DNA of 38,238 nt, from contig NZ_QBLM01000004.1 of NCBI RefSeq assembly GCF_008828755.2, forward strand, positions 1-38,238, given 5' to 3'. Both the position numbers and the translations under genes were made by a program. The notes beneath the pieces were generated by a model. That model was not told the DNA's origin, searched no databases, and saw nothing but the letters and a program-made list of their open reading frames with translations. Positions 9,272 through 18,299 of this stretch are shown here, one piece after another. The stretch's first letter is position 1, and each line of letters starts with the position of its first letter. The stretch comes from [Borrelia] turdi (GTDB lineage Bacteria > Spirochaetota > Spirochaetia > Borreliales > Borreliaceae).

Positions 9272-9382
9272 ATGATGAAAAGAAGTACTACAGGCAAAAC
9301 TAAAAAGAACAAAAGTCCCCCTGAAATACTTGCTGAATGCCCCCCTTCACCGCCACTAGTAAAGAAAAAAACAAGAAACTAA
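9272..9382 (+). CDS. Small basic proline-rich ORF, 36 aa
   Basis: Two adjacent ATGs (9272, 9275) follow AGAAGGGA (about 9258-9265), a fair ribosome binding site. The peptide is MMKRSTTGKTKKNKSPPEIL, then a Pro/Cys stretch and a Lys/Arg tail. It may be the 5' end of the gene whose broken remainder follows at 9430-9970 rather than a functional small protein. Confidence 0.3.
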   Translation: MMKRSTTGKTKKNKSPPEILAECPPSPPLVKKKTRN

Positions 9383-9429
9383 AGATAAATTAACTTAATA
9401 AGACAATAAAAAGTTTATAGATTTTTTTA

Positions 9430-9970
9430 GCAAAACCAAAACATATCAATATAATCTAGATTCTATTTATAGCAAATATACAAGATCTCATGGCATCATT
9501 GATACCTACTGCGGTTGTGGTGATTATAGATATTGGATGTTTTAGTACATAGCCTTTCTAAAAAGCATAAAAAGCTCTTGATGAACTAGAAAAAATAAAC
9601 TTAGAAGAAGAGTATTCTAAGCTTAGTAAAATGCTAAAGGCCGCCTGCTTGTTTCTAGTTATAAGGACAACACTTTAGAAAACGCAATAAAGAAGTATAT
9701 AAAAGCTATAGAGCAAACTAGTAAAACTTGAAAATAAAATAGAAAGGTAATAAAAGATTGTACAGGGACTAAAAGATTACTGAAGAGAAAAAGAAAAAAG
9801 CGTAGACCATTTAAAAATAGCTAGGGATTTATTCCTGTTATTAAAGAAACTATTGAAACAGCTTGTCTGTCTTATGCTGATACTTTTGTTACTGGTAACA
9901 TCAGCTTATCTTGTAACAAATTTAAGCAAGCTATTAACGAGTTTAATTTTTTCACACTTTTAACTGCTAA
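9430..9970 (+). pseudogene. Decayed paralogue of the 2560-2830 relic
   Basis: Coding-like pieces in several frames: SIYSKYTRSHGIIDTYCGCG (stop at about 9546), then SYKDNTLENAIKKYIKAIEQ, then PVIKETIETACLSYADTFVT. The middle and last parts match the minus-strand relic at 2560-2830 in order. At least five stops or shifts. Function unknown. Confidence 0.5.
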
Positions 9971-10169
9971 ATCTTATATTTTACTAGTATTCTTAATATT
10001 CTTATAATTAATAACAAAGCAAAGGGGTGGTTTATACAAAAATTACTAAATGACAAATAACTATTATTAATTTTTTCTAATAAACCCTTTAAAGCCTTTT
10101 TTAAAGGATTCAACACCCCTAAAAAGTCGTGGGCGCCGAATCAAAAAAATAAAAAAAATAAAAAATAAA

Positions 10170-10199
10170 CTTCTCCAAAAATGGAGAGAACTGGAGAAG
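10170..10199 (+). promoter_or_regulatory. Alternative stem-loops upstream of small ORF
   Basis: CTTCTCCA (10170-10177) can pair either with the near TGGAGA (10182-10187, 4-base loop) or with the far TGGAGAAG (10192-10199). The two stems exclude each other. They lie about 100 bp upstream of the ORF at 10301. The preceding 10,000-10,170 stretch also holds a weaker CCTTTAA/TTAAAGG stem. Confidence 0.4.
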
Positions 10200-10300
10200 C
10201 CATTAAAAATATAAAATTTATACCTTATAATATACACCATATAAATATATATGTCCTATTTTGAAGTTTTTTTATTAATGAATTAATCTATATTTATTTT

Positions 10301-10588
10301 ATGAGAATGATAGAAGGATATTTATTTTATAAAGTTTCTGAAGCGCAAGAAATTCTTAAAAACAAATTTGATTATAAAATCACAAAAAGCCATTTAAGAT
10401 ATAAACTAGAGGTTTTTGAATGTTATATTAGAGTAGGGAATATAATGATGATTCCAGAAGATTTTTTAAAATATTTAACACTTAGTTTAGTCTTATTTAA
10501 AAAAAACGAAAAATATAAAATAGAAATAAAAAAAGAAATTAAAGAAAAAATGCCTAAATTTAGAGAATTAATTAATAAAAATAAATGA
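10301..10588 (+). CDS. Small hypothetical protein, possibly DNA-binding
   Basis: A 95-residue frame with ordinary Borrelia codon use and no signal peptide. Residues about 8-55 (YKVSEAQEIL ... SHLRYKLEVFE) have the spacing of a helix-turn-helix of the MerR/excisionase sort. The rest is a lysine-rich helical tail (KKEIKEKMPKFRELI). No strong ribosome binding site precedes ATG 10301; the ATG at 10307 is an equal choice. It stands alone at the left edge of the plasmid-maintenance region, so a regulatory role is possible, but this is inference only. Confidence 0.5.
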   Translation: MRMIEGYLFYKVSEAQEILKNKFDYKITKSHLRYKLEVFECYIRVGNIMMIPEDFLKYLTLSLVLFKKNEKYKIEIKKEIKEKMPKFRELINKNK

Positions 10589-11039
10589 ATTCACTTGTAA
10601 AAGCACCCGATATTCGGATTTTAAAAACAAAAAACTTTGCCTTATGATATACTATGCATAAACTTTTTTTAATAAAAGTTTTAGTTTATAATAATTAGAA
10701 ACTTTTATATTGTAAATCCATATTAGCTTTATCAGATTAACGATAGTGTGAATAATTTATAAAAAATATCCAATTTATTAATAAAAGTCCTATTATTTAT
10801 TTTGTTATACATTTTAAACTTCAACTTGCACCTATAAATTATCCATCTTACATTAATTATGTTTAACAAAAATTATTTTCTAATATTCAAATATAAAATA
10901 TTTTTTTAAAATTTTTTCTTTTAAATTATATTTATCTAACTCAAATTACACTTGCCCTGGTTTCAAAAGGTATTCTTCTTAAATACTATTTAAATGTTTC
11001 CAATCTTTTAGAATTACCATATTACATACAATTTAGCCA

Positions 11040-12371
11040 TAATATAATTGCAATTATTGTTACTATTTTTTTATTTTATATTCTCTATTTATTAACAATC
11101 TTCCTATATTCCGCATTTAAAGTATTTATACAAATAAAATTTAATAAAAAACGTTTCAGTCCTAATCAAAAATCTACTATTTAAAAAATTTAGATTAAAT
11201 TAAAGATTATATTTTAGTAAAAAATTTTCTATATCTATTTTATATTCTCTATCTTCATTAGAAATTAAAGTAATCTTTAATCGTTTTATTTTTTTTATTT
11301 TCTTAAAAAATCCTTTAGAAAGGGTAACACGTAAATTATTTTTTACTACAAAAGGAAATTTTAAATGAAAAAATTTTTTATCTATATTTGGATCTCCAAT
11401 ATTAAAATCCTTTATTAGCTGCCATTTTTCACTTGGCAAATCATTTTCATGCCTTGAAACTCGAGCATCTTCAAACCCTTCAAAAATTACATTTTTAAAA
11501 CCTAAAATTTTATTGTCATGCACTTTAAAATCAAATTTATACCCAGGATTCATAGCCCTATAGGCATCTACCAGATAGCCCGTCATATTCTTATTTTTTA
11601 TATTTTCTACATAGGGCATCATAAACTCTGATTTTATAAAAACCAACTCTTTTAAATTGTCATCTTTTAAAAGATATGTATAAGTCTCATTAATAAAGAC
11701 ATTATCTAGTGACTTTTCAACAATTTTATTATAAATAACATTATTTTCTTTTTGTTGATAAAATAAGGAAGCCAAAAAAATACAAATTAATAATAGCCCG
11801 AAAAATACCATTTTGCTCAATATATTTTTACTCATTAATACTCTATCCTATCAATAAAATTTATGAAAATCGTATCAAATGCATTACAATAACGCATAAC
11901 ATTTTCCCTACTTACCTTGAAAGAATATTTTTTTTTCTCATTATTTATCTCATCAAAACATTCAACGTATACATCAATTCCATTTACATTTACCAACTTT
12001 TTTAGCTTATTTACCCTTTCATCATCTTCATTAAATATACTCATCCAAAATTTGAAATTATTAACCCCATTAACAAAATGAGTATAAATTGGAGATGCCA
12101 GCACAGAAACTCCATTAATATGCACCTTTTTAAGCACAAGCTCCGAGTTATTTATAATTTGGACTTCAAAATTTGTATCAGTATTTAATTCTATTTGCCC
12201 TGAATAATAATGCCTTAAAATAAAGGCCCCAAATTTGGTTTTTGAATTAAGAGATATCCCTAGTTCAGATCTATTGCTTTCATTACTAAGAATAACCTCT
12301 TCAAATACTTCATTGGAAAAAATAAACCCATTGGGAATTAATAAAAAAATTAACAATATTACCACTTTCAC
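11040..12371 (-). repeat. Inverted repeat, copy 1 (two-gene cassette)
   Basis: This segment, read on the minus strand, matches 17,800-19,170 on the plus strand: both genes plus roughly 150 bp past the second stop. Shared downstream sequence includes TTAAATAGTAGATTTTTGAT. The match fades near 11,000, and copy 2 carries about 60 extra bases near 19,020-19,080. Confidence 0.85.
11200..11835 (-). CDS. Membrane-anchored hypothetical protein (cassette gene B, copy 1)
   Basis: A 211-residue protein with an N-terminal hydrophobic anchor ([17 protein letters not shown], residues about 10-26) and a long extracytoplasmic part. No known domain is recognised. Its ATG overlaps the stop of the upstream gene by one base (TAATG), so the two are translationally coupled. 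Copy 2 at 18313-18936 matches almost perfectly over the last 115 residues or so (for example [33 protein letters not shown]) but differs much more in the first 90, a pattern suggesting partial gene conversion. Probably an envelope protein that works with the product of the upstream gene. Confidence 0.8.
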   Translation of the reverse strand: MSKNILSKMVFFGLLLICIFLASLFYQQKENNVIYNKIVEKSLDNVFINETYTYLLKDDNLKELVFIKSEFMMPYVENIKNKNMTGYLVDAYRAMNPGYKFDFKVHDNKILGFKNVIFEGFEDARVSRHENDLPSEKWQLIKDFNIGDPNIDKKFFHLKFPFVVKNNLRVTLSKGFFKKIKKIKRLKITLISNEDREYKIDIENFLLKYNL

Positions 12372-12398
12372 GCCTTTTGCTATTATACCACTAATCAA
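11835..12398 (-). CDS. Secreted hypothetical protein (cassette gene A, copy 1)
   Basis: A protein of up to 187 residues with an N-terminal signal sequence ([16 protein letters not shown]) and a beta-rich mature part; no lipobox Cys and no recognised domain. The longest frame starts at a TTG (12398) without a ribosome binding site, and a TATAAT lies inside that extension. Comparison with copy 2 favours GTG at 12371 (MKVVILLI) or GTG at 12365, which AAAGG precedes by seven bases. The C-terminal third matches copy 2 closely ([20 protein letters not shown]). It is coupled to gene B by a one-base overlap. Confidence 0.75.
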   Translation of the reverse strand: MISGIIAKGVKVVILLIFLLIPNGFIFSNEVFEEVILSNESNRSELGISLNSKTKFGAFILRHYYSGQIELNTDTNFEVQIINNSELVLKKVHINGVSVLASPIYTHFVNGVNNFKFWMSIFNEDDERVNKLKKLVNVNGIDVYVECFDEINNEKKKYSFKVSRENVMRYCNAFDTIFINFIDRIEY

Positions 12399-12439
12399 GT
12401 CAAAGAATAAATAGGAAAAATTTAAATTGCTATTGTTTT

Positions 12440-12477
12440 AATAATAAATCATTTAAATATTTAAATGATTTATTATT
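12440..12477. repeat. 38-bp perfect palindrome
   Basis: Two 19-base arms meet at 12458/12459 with no mismatch; the core is AAATCATTTAAAT and its complement. It sits about 70 bp upstream of cassette copy 1, at the inner edge of the inverted repeat, and has no equivalent beside copy 2. Could be an operator, a cruciform or a recombination scar. Confidence 0.85.
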
Positions 12478-12900
12478 TATTAAAAAATATGACTATCCCT
12501 AAAAACTAACATTCAATTTTATACACACCACATTTTAATATCGCAGTCGAAAATTTTACCAACAAAAAATACCTACAAAATAAATATTAATAAACTTATG
12601 CTAAAAACTAGCAATCCATAAGCAACTAATTTAATACTTAATTAAACAATAAATATCGCATAGCTATTCCGTTAAATACTATATCAAAGATTTATAAATA
12701 GTAATTTCCAGCAAGTATTTATTAAATAAAACATATTTACTGGAATATTTATTTTTTATTCTGACTAATTGTAATGCAAATCTTAATATCAAGAATTAAT
12801 CAAAAAAAAAGAAATGAAAATGGGTTTTATGCTTTAATTTAGATAATTTTAGGGTAAAATTAATTACTGATTTAAAAACCCCACAATTATTGAAAGGTTA
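12478..12900. other. Intergenic, no supported gene
   Basis: AT-rich DNA between the palindrome and the nicotinamidase gene. A short direct resemblance (TAAATACT and TAAATA/ATTTATT pairs around 12,690-12,750) is all I see. Confidence 0.4.
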
Positions 12901-12969
12901 TATCAAGAGATATTAACTAATATAGTAGAACTATATTCTGAGATTAAATATCTTTTCAAGGAGGATTTT

Positions 12970-13575
12970 ATCTTAAAAATATCAGAAAATAGCGCACTTA
13001 TTTTAATAGATATACAAAATGATTTTTTAGAATCGGGCGCTTTGCCAGTAGCTAATAGCAACGAAATAATTCCCTTGGTCAACCAACTTCAAAATTATTT
13101 CAAAAACATTATCGCTACCAAAGATTGGCATTGTAAAAATCATATAAGCTTTTCAAGCAATAAAAACACCGGTATTTGGCCTGAGCACTGTGTAAAAAAT
13201 ACCTGGGGATCAGAATTTCCTAACAGCCTAAATACAAAAAGAATAAAAAAAGTTTTTTTTAAAGGCACAAATCGCTATTGCGATAGTTATAGTGGATTCT
13301 ATGATAATTACATCAAAACAAAACAAACAGGACTCTATCTTTACCTAAAAAACAATTCTATAAATACATTATTTATAGCGGGATTAGCATTAGATTTTTG
13401 TGTAAAAGAAACAATACTTGATGCAATTAACTTAAAATTTCAAGTATTTCTAATAATAGACGCTACAAAAAGCATAACACCCACTCCTGAATTAATAATT
13501 CAAGAGCTTAAAAAGCTTAATATATCAACTTGCTTTTCAAAAGACATCTTCAACAGCCAAAATAAGCTTTATTAA
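12970..13575 (+). CDS. pncA: Nicotinamidase
   Basis: Hydrolyses nicotinamide to nicotinate plus ammonia, the entry to NAD salvage. The lp25 homologue (BBE22) is known to be required for infectivity in B31. All family landmarks are present, numbering from 12970: the catalytic-Asp motif LIDIQNDF (Asp14), metal ligands DWHCKNH (Asp52, His54, His58), the catalytic Lys98 in FKGTN, DSYSGF, and nucleophile Cys144 in GLALDFCVKET. Start: AAGGAGG (12958-12964) is five bases from codon 12970, which reads ATC. The frame is open from 12871 but has no ATG. The first standard start (TTG, 13042) would remove the catalytic Asp and lacks a ribosome binding site. So either ATC is used, or an ATG has mutated and the gene is impaired. 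Length from 12970 is 201 residues, normal for the family. Confidence 0.88.
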   Translation: MLKISENSALILIDIQNDFLESGALPVANSNEIIPLVNQLQNYFKNIIATKDWHCKNHISFSSNKNTGIWPEHCVKNTWGSEFPNSLNTKRIKKVFFKGTNRYCDSYSGFYDNYIKTKQTGLYLYLKNNSINTLFIAGLALDFCVKETILDAINLKFQVFLIIDATKSITPTPELIIQELKKLNISTCFSKDIFNSQNKLY

Positions 13576-14639
13576 AAAAATTTGCCTAATAAATTCCCAC
13601 TACATACTTCTGTAAAGAAATACAAAAGCATAAGATAATTCATATAAAGGAGATATAAAAAAATTAAAAGGTACTGCTTATAAAGTTATAGGCTAAAAGC
13701 TGCTAAACTTTATAAAAAAAATTTTAATCAAAAAATTTCTTAAAAGTATTTTCACTTTTTAGTAAAAACTGCGGATGGTTGATTTTCCCGCTCTCACTAC
13801 TTATTAAAAGTACCACATCTCATATTAAGATCAATTCTAGACAGTTTAATATAATTATTTTCTATTTTTTAAAACCCTTTTAATTATTCATTCCTATGAC
13901 TCTGTTTATTTTTCTTATTTTGATACTTAGGGAAACTCCGTAATCCGATTGCCTTTATTTAGCTTTCTAAAAATTATTATACGCAAAGCTTAAATCAACC
14001 TAAACATTACAAATAACTAGATTGCCAAATTACTTTAACACTAGAAATTAGTTTTTATATTTCCCTATAAAAATGCTAAGACTTTTCTTACTGTTTTAAT
14101 AATATTTTTTTATTAGTTAACATTTTATTAAACATAAAAATTTTATATAGCTAAACATTTTGCCAAAATATTTTTGATAAGCATTAGGATATTATTCAAT
14201 ATTTAAAAATCCTATTAGCATTCACATCCTTTATTGTGATAATATTTATACTTAATTAAATATTAAAAACCCGATCTCCACCTTATTCTAAAGTCCAAAA
14301 ATGAAATTACCAATCTTATTAAAGATAAATATACTACAATACCCCTTAAATGACTAATTATTTAAACATAATATAAAAAATAATGAAGAACTTAAATTCA
14401 TTAAGCATTACAAAAAAATCTTCCCAAAATGCTAAAACCGGCAATTTCAATATAATTCCCTAATAATCAATGAATTTTATTTAAGATGTTTAAATATCAA
14501 AAATTCAATTATAATAAAAAGATCTTCTCATAACGTTTTTCAATATAAAAAAATATTTACTTTTCATTTTTTAGTGATAAACTTTACTTATCTGAAAAAT
14601 TGCTTTACTATGTAATAAAGCATAAAAACAGCCGAAGTT
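13576..14639. other. Long intergenic region upstream of replication genes
   Basis: About 1 kb with no convincing frame. Short coding-like scraps occur near 13,660-13,750 but carry stops. As the leader of the PF57/62 gene it could contain replication-origin or promoter sequence; I cannot point to a defined origin motif. Confidence 0.4.
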
Positions 14640-14651
14640 ATGGAGGCCCAA

Positions 14652-15728
14652 ATGAAAGTTAATAAATCACTACAAATAAAAAGTAAATATCAACACAAGC
14701 TTATTGCTTTAATAGCAACACTTGAGTATATTAATAAAAACAAAAAAAAATACAACCAATCTGATATTCTTTATTGTTTTAATAGCAACTTAAAACGTAA
14801 TGGACAAAAAGAAGTTTCAATTAAAACACTTAGAAATTACGTCTATAAATTAGAAAAACTTAACATTACTATTAATTATTATAGGCACCTAGGTGTTAAT
14901 ATGGGCACTGAAATCTACTACTCCCTTAGAAGCTCCAAAAAAGACTGTTACAACTTGCTAAACCAACACTTCAGAAATAAAAAAACAGAAAGATTTCAAA
15001 AGCGCGTTAATTCATACATTAAAATAAATTATAATAAAAAGGGCAGTGTAAAAAACGGGGAGTGTTTTAATAATAAATATAATAAAGAAGAAGATAAAGA
15101 AAATCAAAAGAAAAAACAAATTAATAAATTAAAACTAGAAAAGTATGCAAAAAAATGCAATTTTAGTAGCAAAATTTCCTCTTTTATTATTAATCTTGAT
15201 TTAAAAAAAGAAACAACTATAAATCTTTTCAAAGCTTTAAGTAGAGAAAGATACCACTTTAAAAGGGAAAATGGATTTTTTTTAAAAGAAAATTTACAAA
15301 ATAAAAGGAAAAATTTAATTTTAATACTAAAGAAAGAGCAAAAAAATTTAATAAATGAGGGTTACGATAAAGAAACATTAAAAACATATATACAAAACAT
15401 ATATCAGAAATATAAAAATAAACCCCATTTTATATTAGAAAACAATAAATATAAAGACTTTAATGAAATTATAAAAAAAATAAAGAATAATATTAAAAAA
15501 TTTGACGTTCAAGAATATGATGATAATATAAAAAACAATATATATAACATACTTTTAGATCAATTAAATTGTAAAATAAAAAAAATTAATTTGAATTCTG
15601 AAATTAAAAAATATTTAAACAGACAAAAAAAATTAGAATACAAAAAAATATTTAATAATCAATATTATAATGAAATTATCGATTTAATAGAATCACAAAA
15701 TAATTATAAAGATAACTATTTAAATTAA
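14652..15728 (+). CDS. PF57/62 plasmid replication/maintenance protein
   Basis: A 358-residue member of the Borrelia PF57/62 family, the protein considered the replication initiator of these plasmids. Recognised from the N-terminal region (QHKLIALIATLEYINKNK, LRNYVYKLEKL) and from the highly basic, Lys/Asn-rich body. I place the start at the ATG at 14652, because GGAGG at 14642-14646 is five bases upstream; the in-frame ATG at 14640 lies inside that ribosome binding site. PF50 follows after nine bases, so they form one transcript. The usual partners ParA and PF49 are not adjacent: they lie 3-5 kb away on the other strand. Confidence 0.9.
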   Translation: MKVNKSLQIKSKYQHKLIALIATLEYINKNKKKYNQSDILYCFNSNLKRNGQKEVSIKTLRNYVYKLEKLNITINYYRHLGVNMGTEIYYSLRSSKKDCYNLLNQHFRNKKTERFQKRVNSYIKINYNKKGSVKNGECFNNKYNKEEDKENQKKKQINKLKLEKYAKKCNFSSKISSFIINLDLKKETTINLFKALSRERYHFKRENGFFLKENLQNKRKNLILILKKEQKNLINEGYDKETLKTYIQNIYQKYKNKPHFILENNKYKDFNEIIKKIKNNIKKFDVQEYDDNIKNNIYNILLDQLNCKIKKINLNSEIKKYLNRQKKLEYKKIFNNQYYNEIIDLIESQNNYKDNYLN

Positions 15729-15737
15729 GAGTTTAAA

Positions 15738-16301
15738 ATGAAAAATGTATTAGAAAAACTTAAAAATAAAAAAAAAGAAATAATGGGAAAAAGCAGAAAG
15801 TCAGAAATTTTTGTTAAAAAAGAAATTCTTAATGAAAGAACAATATACCACACTAAAATGTTAATGGATTTATATAAATTTGAAATAAATAGATACAAAA
15901 AAAACAAATTTTTAATTCTTTTTAGAGAATTATTTAACCAAGAAAAGCTGGAAGGACTCAATTTATTCTCTACAAGAGAAAATGATAAATTTATAGGAAT
16001 TTTCTATGGTTACAGAAAACCTATAAAAAACATTATTACAAAGTATAAAATTAATGGTATTGTAAAGTCATATACCTTTTCTAAGGTCTATTATATAGAA
16101 TTCAAGTTTAAAAAAGGTAGTGTGTTTTGTTACTTAAGAAGTCTTGCTAGGTTAATCAAAAAAGAAAAAATCAATAAAAAATATTTTCAAGTGTTTATTG
16201 ATATGTTAAACAGGTTGGAAAAAGAAGTATATAAATTTTATTGTAAGGAACTACCAAATGGGGGAATTGTAAATAAATGGATAGAAAAAATACTAAAATA
16301 A
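15738..16301 (+). CDS. PF50 plasmid partition protein
   Basis: A 187-residue Borrelia PF50 (DUF226) protein. Family landmarks: RTIYHTKMLMDLY (residues about 33-45), LFRELFNQEKLEGLNLFS, the motif DKFIGIFYGYRKPIKN, YYIEFKFKKGSVFCYLRSL and the C-terminal NGGIVNKWIEK. PF50 proteins accompany PF57/62, ParA and PF49 in nearly every Borrelia plasmid and influence replication and copy control. The gene directly follows PF57/62. A fossil of another PF50 tail exists at 30756. Confidence 0.92.
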   Translation: MKNVLEKLKNKKKEIMGKSRKSEIFVKKEILNERTIYHTKMLMDLYKFEINRYKKNKFLILFRELFNQEKLEGLNLFSTRENDKFIGIFYGYRKPIKNIITKYKINGIVKSYTFSKVYYIEFKFKKGSVFCYLRSLARLIKKEKINKKYFQVFIDMLNRLEKEVYKFYCKELPNGGIVNKWIEKILK

Positions 16302-16544
16302 TTTCTACCGACTAAATTAAGAATACTTTTAGTAAAAAGCAAAAATGCCAGTATCTTTTAAAACTTCTATTTAAAAATATAAACTTCTTTTAATTAAGGC
16401 TAATTTATAAAAATTAACTAATAGTTATTATAAAATCCCTCATAAAAACGTCGATCAAAATTTATAAAGTAAAACATTTATGAAGTAATATAATATTAAA
16501 AAATTCAAACTTTTTCACTTTTAGGATAAAACATATATTTAAGA

Positions 16545-16700
16545 ATGGAAAATGTAATAGAAGACAAGCTAATTTAAGGGAAAGATGCAATTAAAAAGGC
16601 GTACAAAATGCTTTATCCTTTTTAAAAAAGGATAAAGAAAGAATTAGAAATAAAAAATTTTGAGAAAACTTCTTTAAAGTTGACAAAAATAGTATAAAAA
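16545..16700 (+). pseudogene. Short coding-like relic after PF50
   Basis: From ATG 16545: MENVIEDKLI, stop, GKDAIKKAYKMLYPF, stop, KRIKKELEIKNFEKTSLKLT. It resembles the start of a Borrelia plasmid protein that has decayed. Exact family not recognised. Confidence 0.4.
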
Positions 16701-17789
16701 TAGCCAAATCAATTCGACTGTCTTTAGATTATGTGGTATTTTAATTATTTTTTTGATAGGGCTTTAACTCTAATGTATAAAATTTGATTTAATTAACATA
16801 GCTCACAATAAATCAATATTGCAGATTGTATCCCTCTAAAAATTTGTATTCAAAAAGAGTTAATATTGGGATTAATCTCATTGTAATGATTTTATTTTTA
16901 AAATAGTTTAAGATTGTTAGGTAAAGGTTTTTGTAATTACAATTGTATTGTAAATTAATTATTCTTTTAAATCCATTTAAATTATTTATTAAAACCAATA
17001 ATTTGAGACAAAAGTAATTGTAAGATGTCTATATTTTAAACAAATATTCATCTAGATTAATATTATTAATTAAATCTCTAGTTTTAGTATTGATTTATTT
17101 AAATGTTTTTTAAAGCTTTTATATTTTTATATATCAAAAACCTATTTTAGGAGTCTTTTTGATAGCGATTTCTTTATAATTTTATTATTGTCAACATAAA
17201 ATCACATAGGGCCTAACCATAAATACTCTTAAATTAAGAATACTTATCTTAAGCCCTATAAATTAGACATCGACCAAAGTTAAGGATGCTTATAGTTAAT
17301 AGCACCACTTATCAATATTATACGTTATATATAATATTAAAATCAATATATTATTCTTAAATAATATGCGTAATTTATTTCTATTTATAAATTATTTTTA
17401 TAAAATTTGCCTTACAATAACTCATTATTTTTTAACATTTCTTATACTTTTTATAATATCGTTAAGCATTTTTTTATCTTTAAATAATTTTTATAACAAA
17501 AACCAGTTAATTTTGCTTTTAATTTTCAATATATATACTTTTTACTTTAAGCTGAAATCTTAATGGCTGGATAAAGCTTTTATTGTATTTTTTAATTGCT
17601 AAAAGCATTTTGCTTAAAATAAGTATATAAAAATTCATTGTTTAATTAAGTATTTTAATTGGTTGTTGTTGGGCTTTAGTAATTTATAGTTTTTAATGTA
17701 ATTGTATTGGTATTTGCTTTGTAAATTTCTTTATTGAAAGAATATATTTAAATTTTTATCTGTTTATTTCTTATATTAAGAAGAGTATA
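16701..17789. other. Intergenic region with weak small frames
   Basis: About 1.1 kb between the PF50 relic and cassette copy 2. A 65-codon hydrophobic frame on the plus strand (17366-17563, THYFLTFLILFIISLSIFL) could be a small membrane peptide but has no ribosome binding site. A 61-codon minus-strand frame (16813-16998) shows nothing familiar. I support neither as a gene. Confidence 0.35.
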
Positions 17790-18299
17790 ATGATAAAAGA
17801 TATGAAATTAACATTATTATTATTATTATTAATTTCTAATGTATTGATTTTTCCTAGTGAAGCATCTGAAGAAATTTTTATTACAAATTGCAGCAATAGA
17901 TTTGATTATATTTTATTACTTAAATCAAAAACCAAATTTGGATCCTTTATTTTAAGCTATTCTAGTAGAGGATATATAGATTTGAGTTATAATATTCAAA
18001 TTATAAATAACATAGAGCTTACGCTTAAAAAGATATATATTAATGGGATTTCTATAGCAGAATCCCCAATTAATACTTATTTTATTGACGGGGTTAATCA
18101 TTTTGATTTTTATATTACTTTATTTTCTGAGAGTGAAAAAGTAAATAAAATAAGAAAGTTGTCAGAAATAAATGGAATTGATATATACGTTGAATGTTTT
18201 GATGAGATAAATAATGAGAAAAAAAAATATTCTTTCAAGGTAAGTAGGGAAAATAGTGTGCATTTTTATAGTGCATTTGATATGATTTATTATAAATAG
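17790..18299 (+). CDS. Secreted hypothetical protein (cassette gene A, copy 2)
   Basis: A 169-residue homologue of 11835-12398 on the opposite strand. The signal peptide contains six consecutive leucines encoded by repeated TTA triplets (from about 17814), so slippage would lengthen or shorten the signal without a frameshift. The mature part keeps [31 protein letters not shown] and [11 protein letters not shown] 17790 is preceded by AAGAAGAG; the in-frame ATG at 17802 is possible. Gene B begins 13 bp after its stop instead of overlapping as in copy 1. No recognised domain. Confidence 0.8.
   Translation: MIKDMKLTLLLLLLISNVLIFPSEASEEIFITNCSNRFDYILLLKSKTKFGSFILSYSSRGYIDLSYNIQIINNIELTLKKIYINGISIAESPINTYFIDGVNHFDFYITLFSESEKVNKIRKLSEINGIDIYVECFDEINNEKKKYSFKVSRENSVHFYSAFDMIYYK

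Noticed and set aside
12440..12477. Internal telomere-fusion site
   Set aside because: Palindrome lacks the TAGTATA box at the right distance from the axis that the true right telomere shows.
13042..13575. Nicotinamidase starting at TTG 13042
   Set aside because: This start would lose the catalytic Asp motif and has no ribosome binding site, whereas AAGGAGG lies just before 12970.
17366..17563. 65-residue hydrophobic frame, holin-like in size
   Set aside because: No ribosome binding site or lysis-gene neighbours; AT-rich DNA readily yields Phe/Leu/Ile frames.
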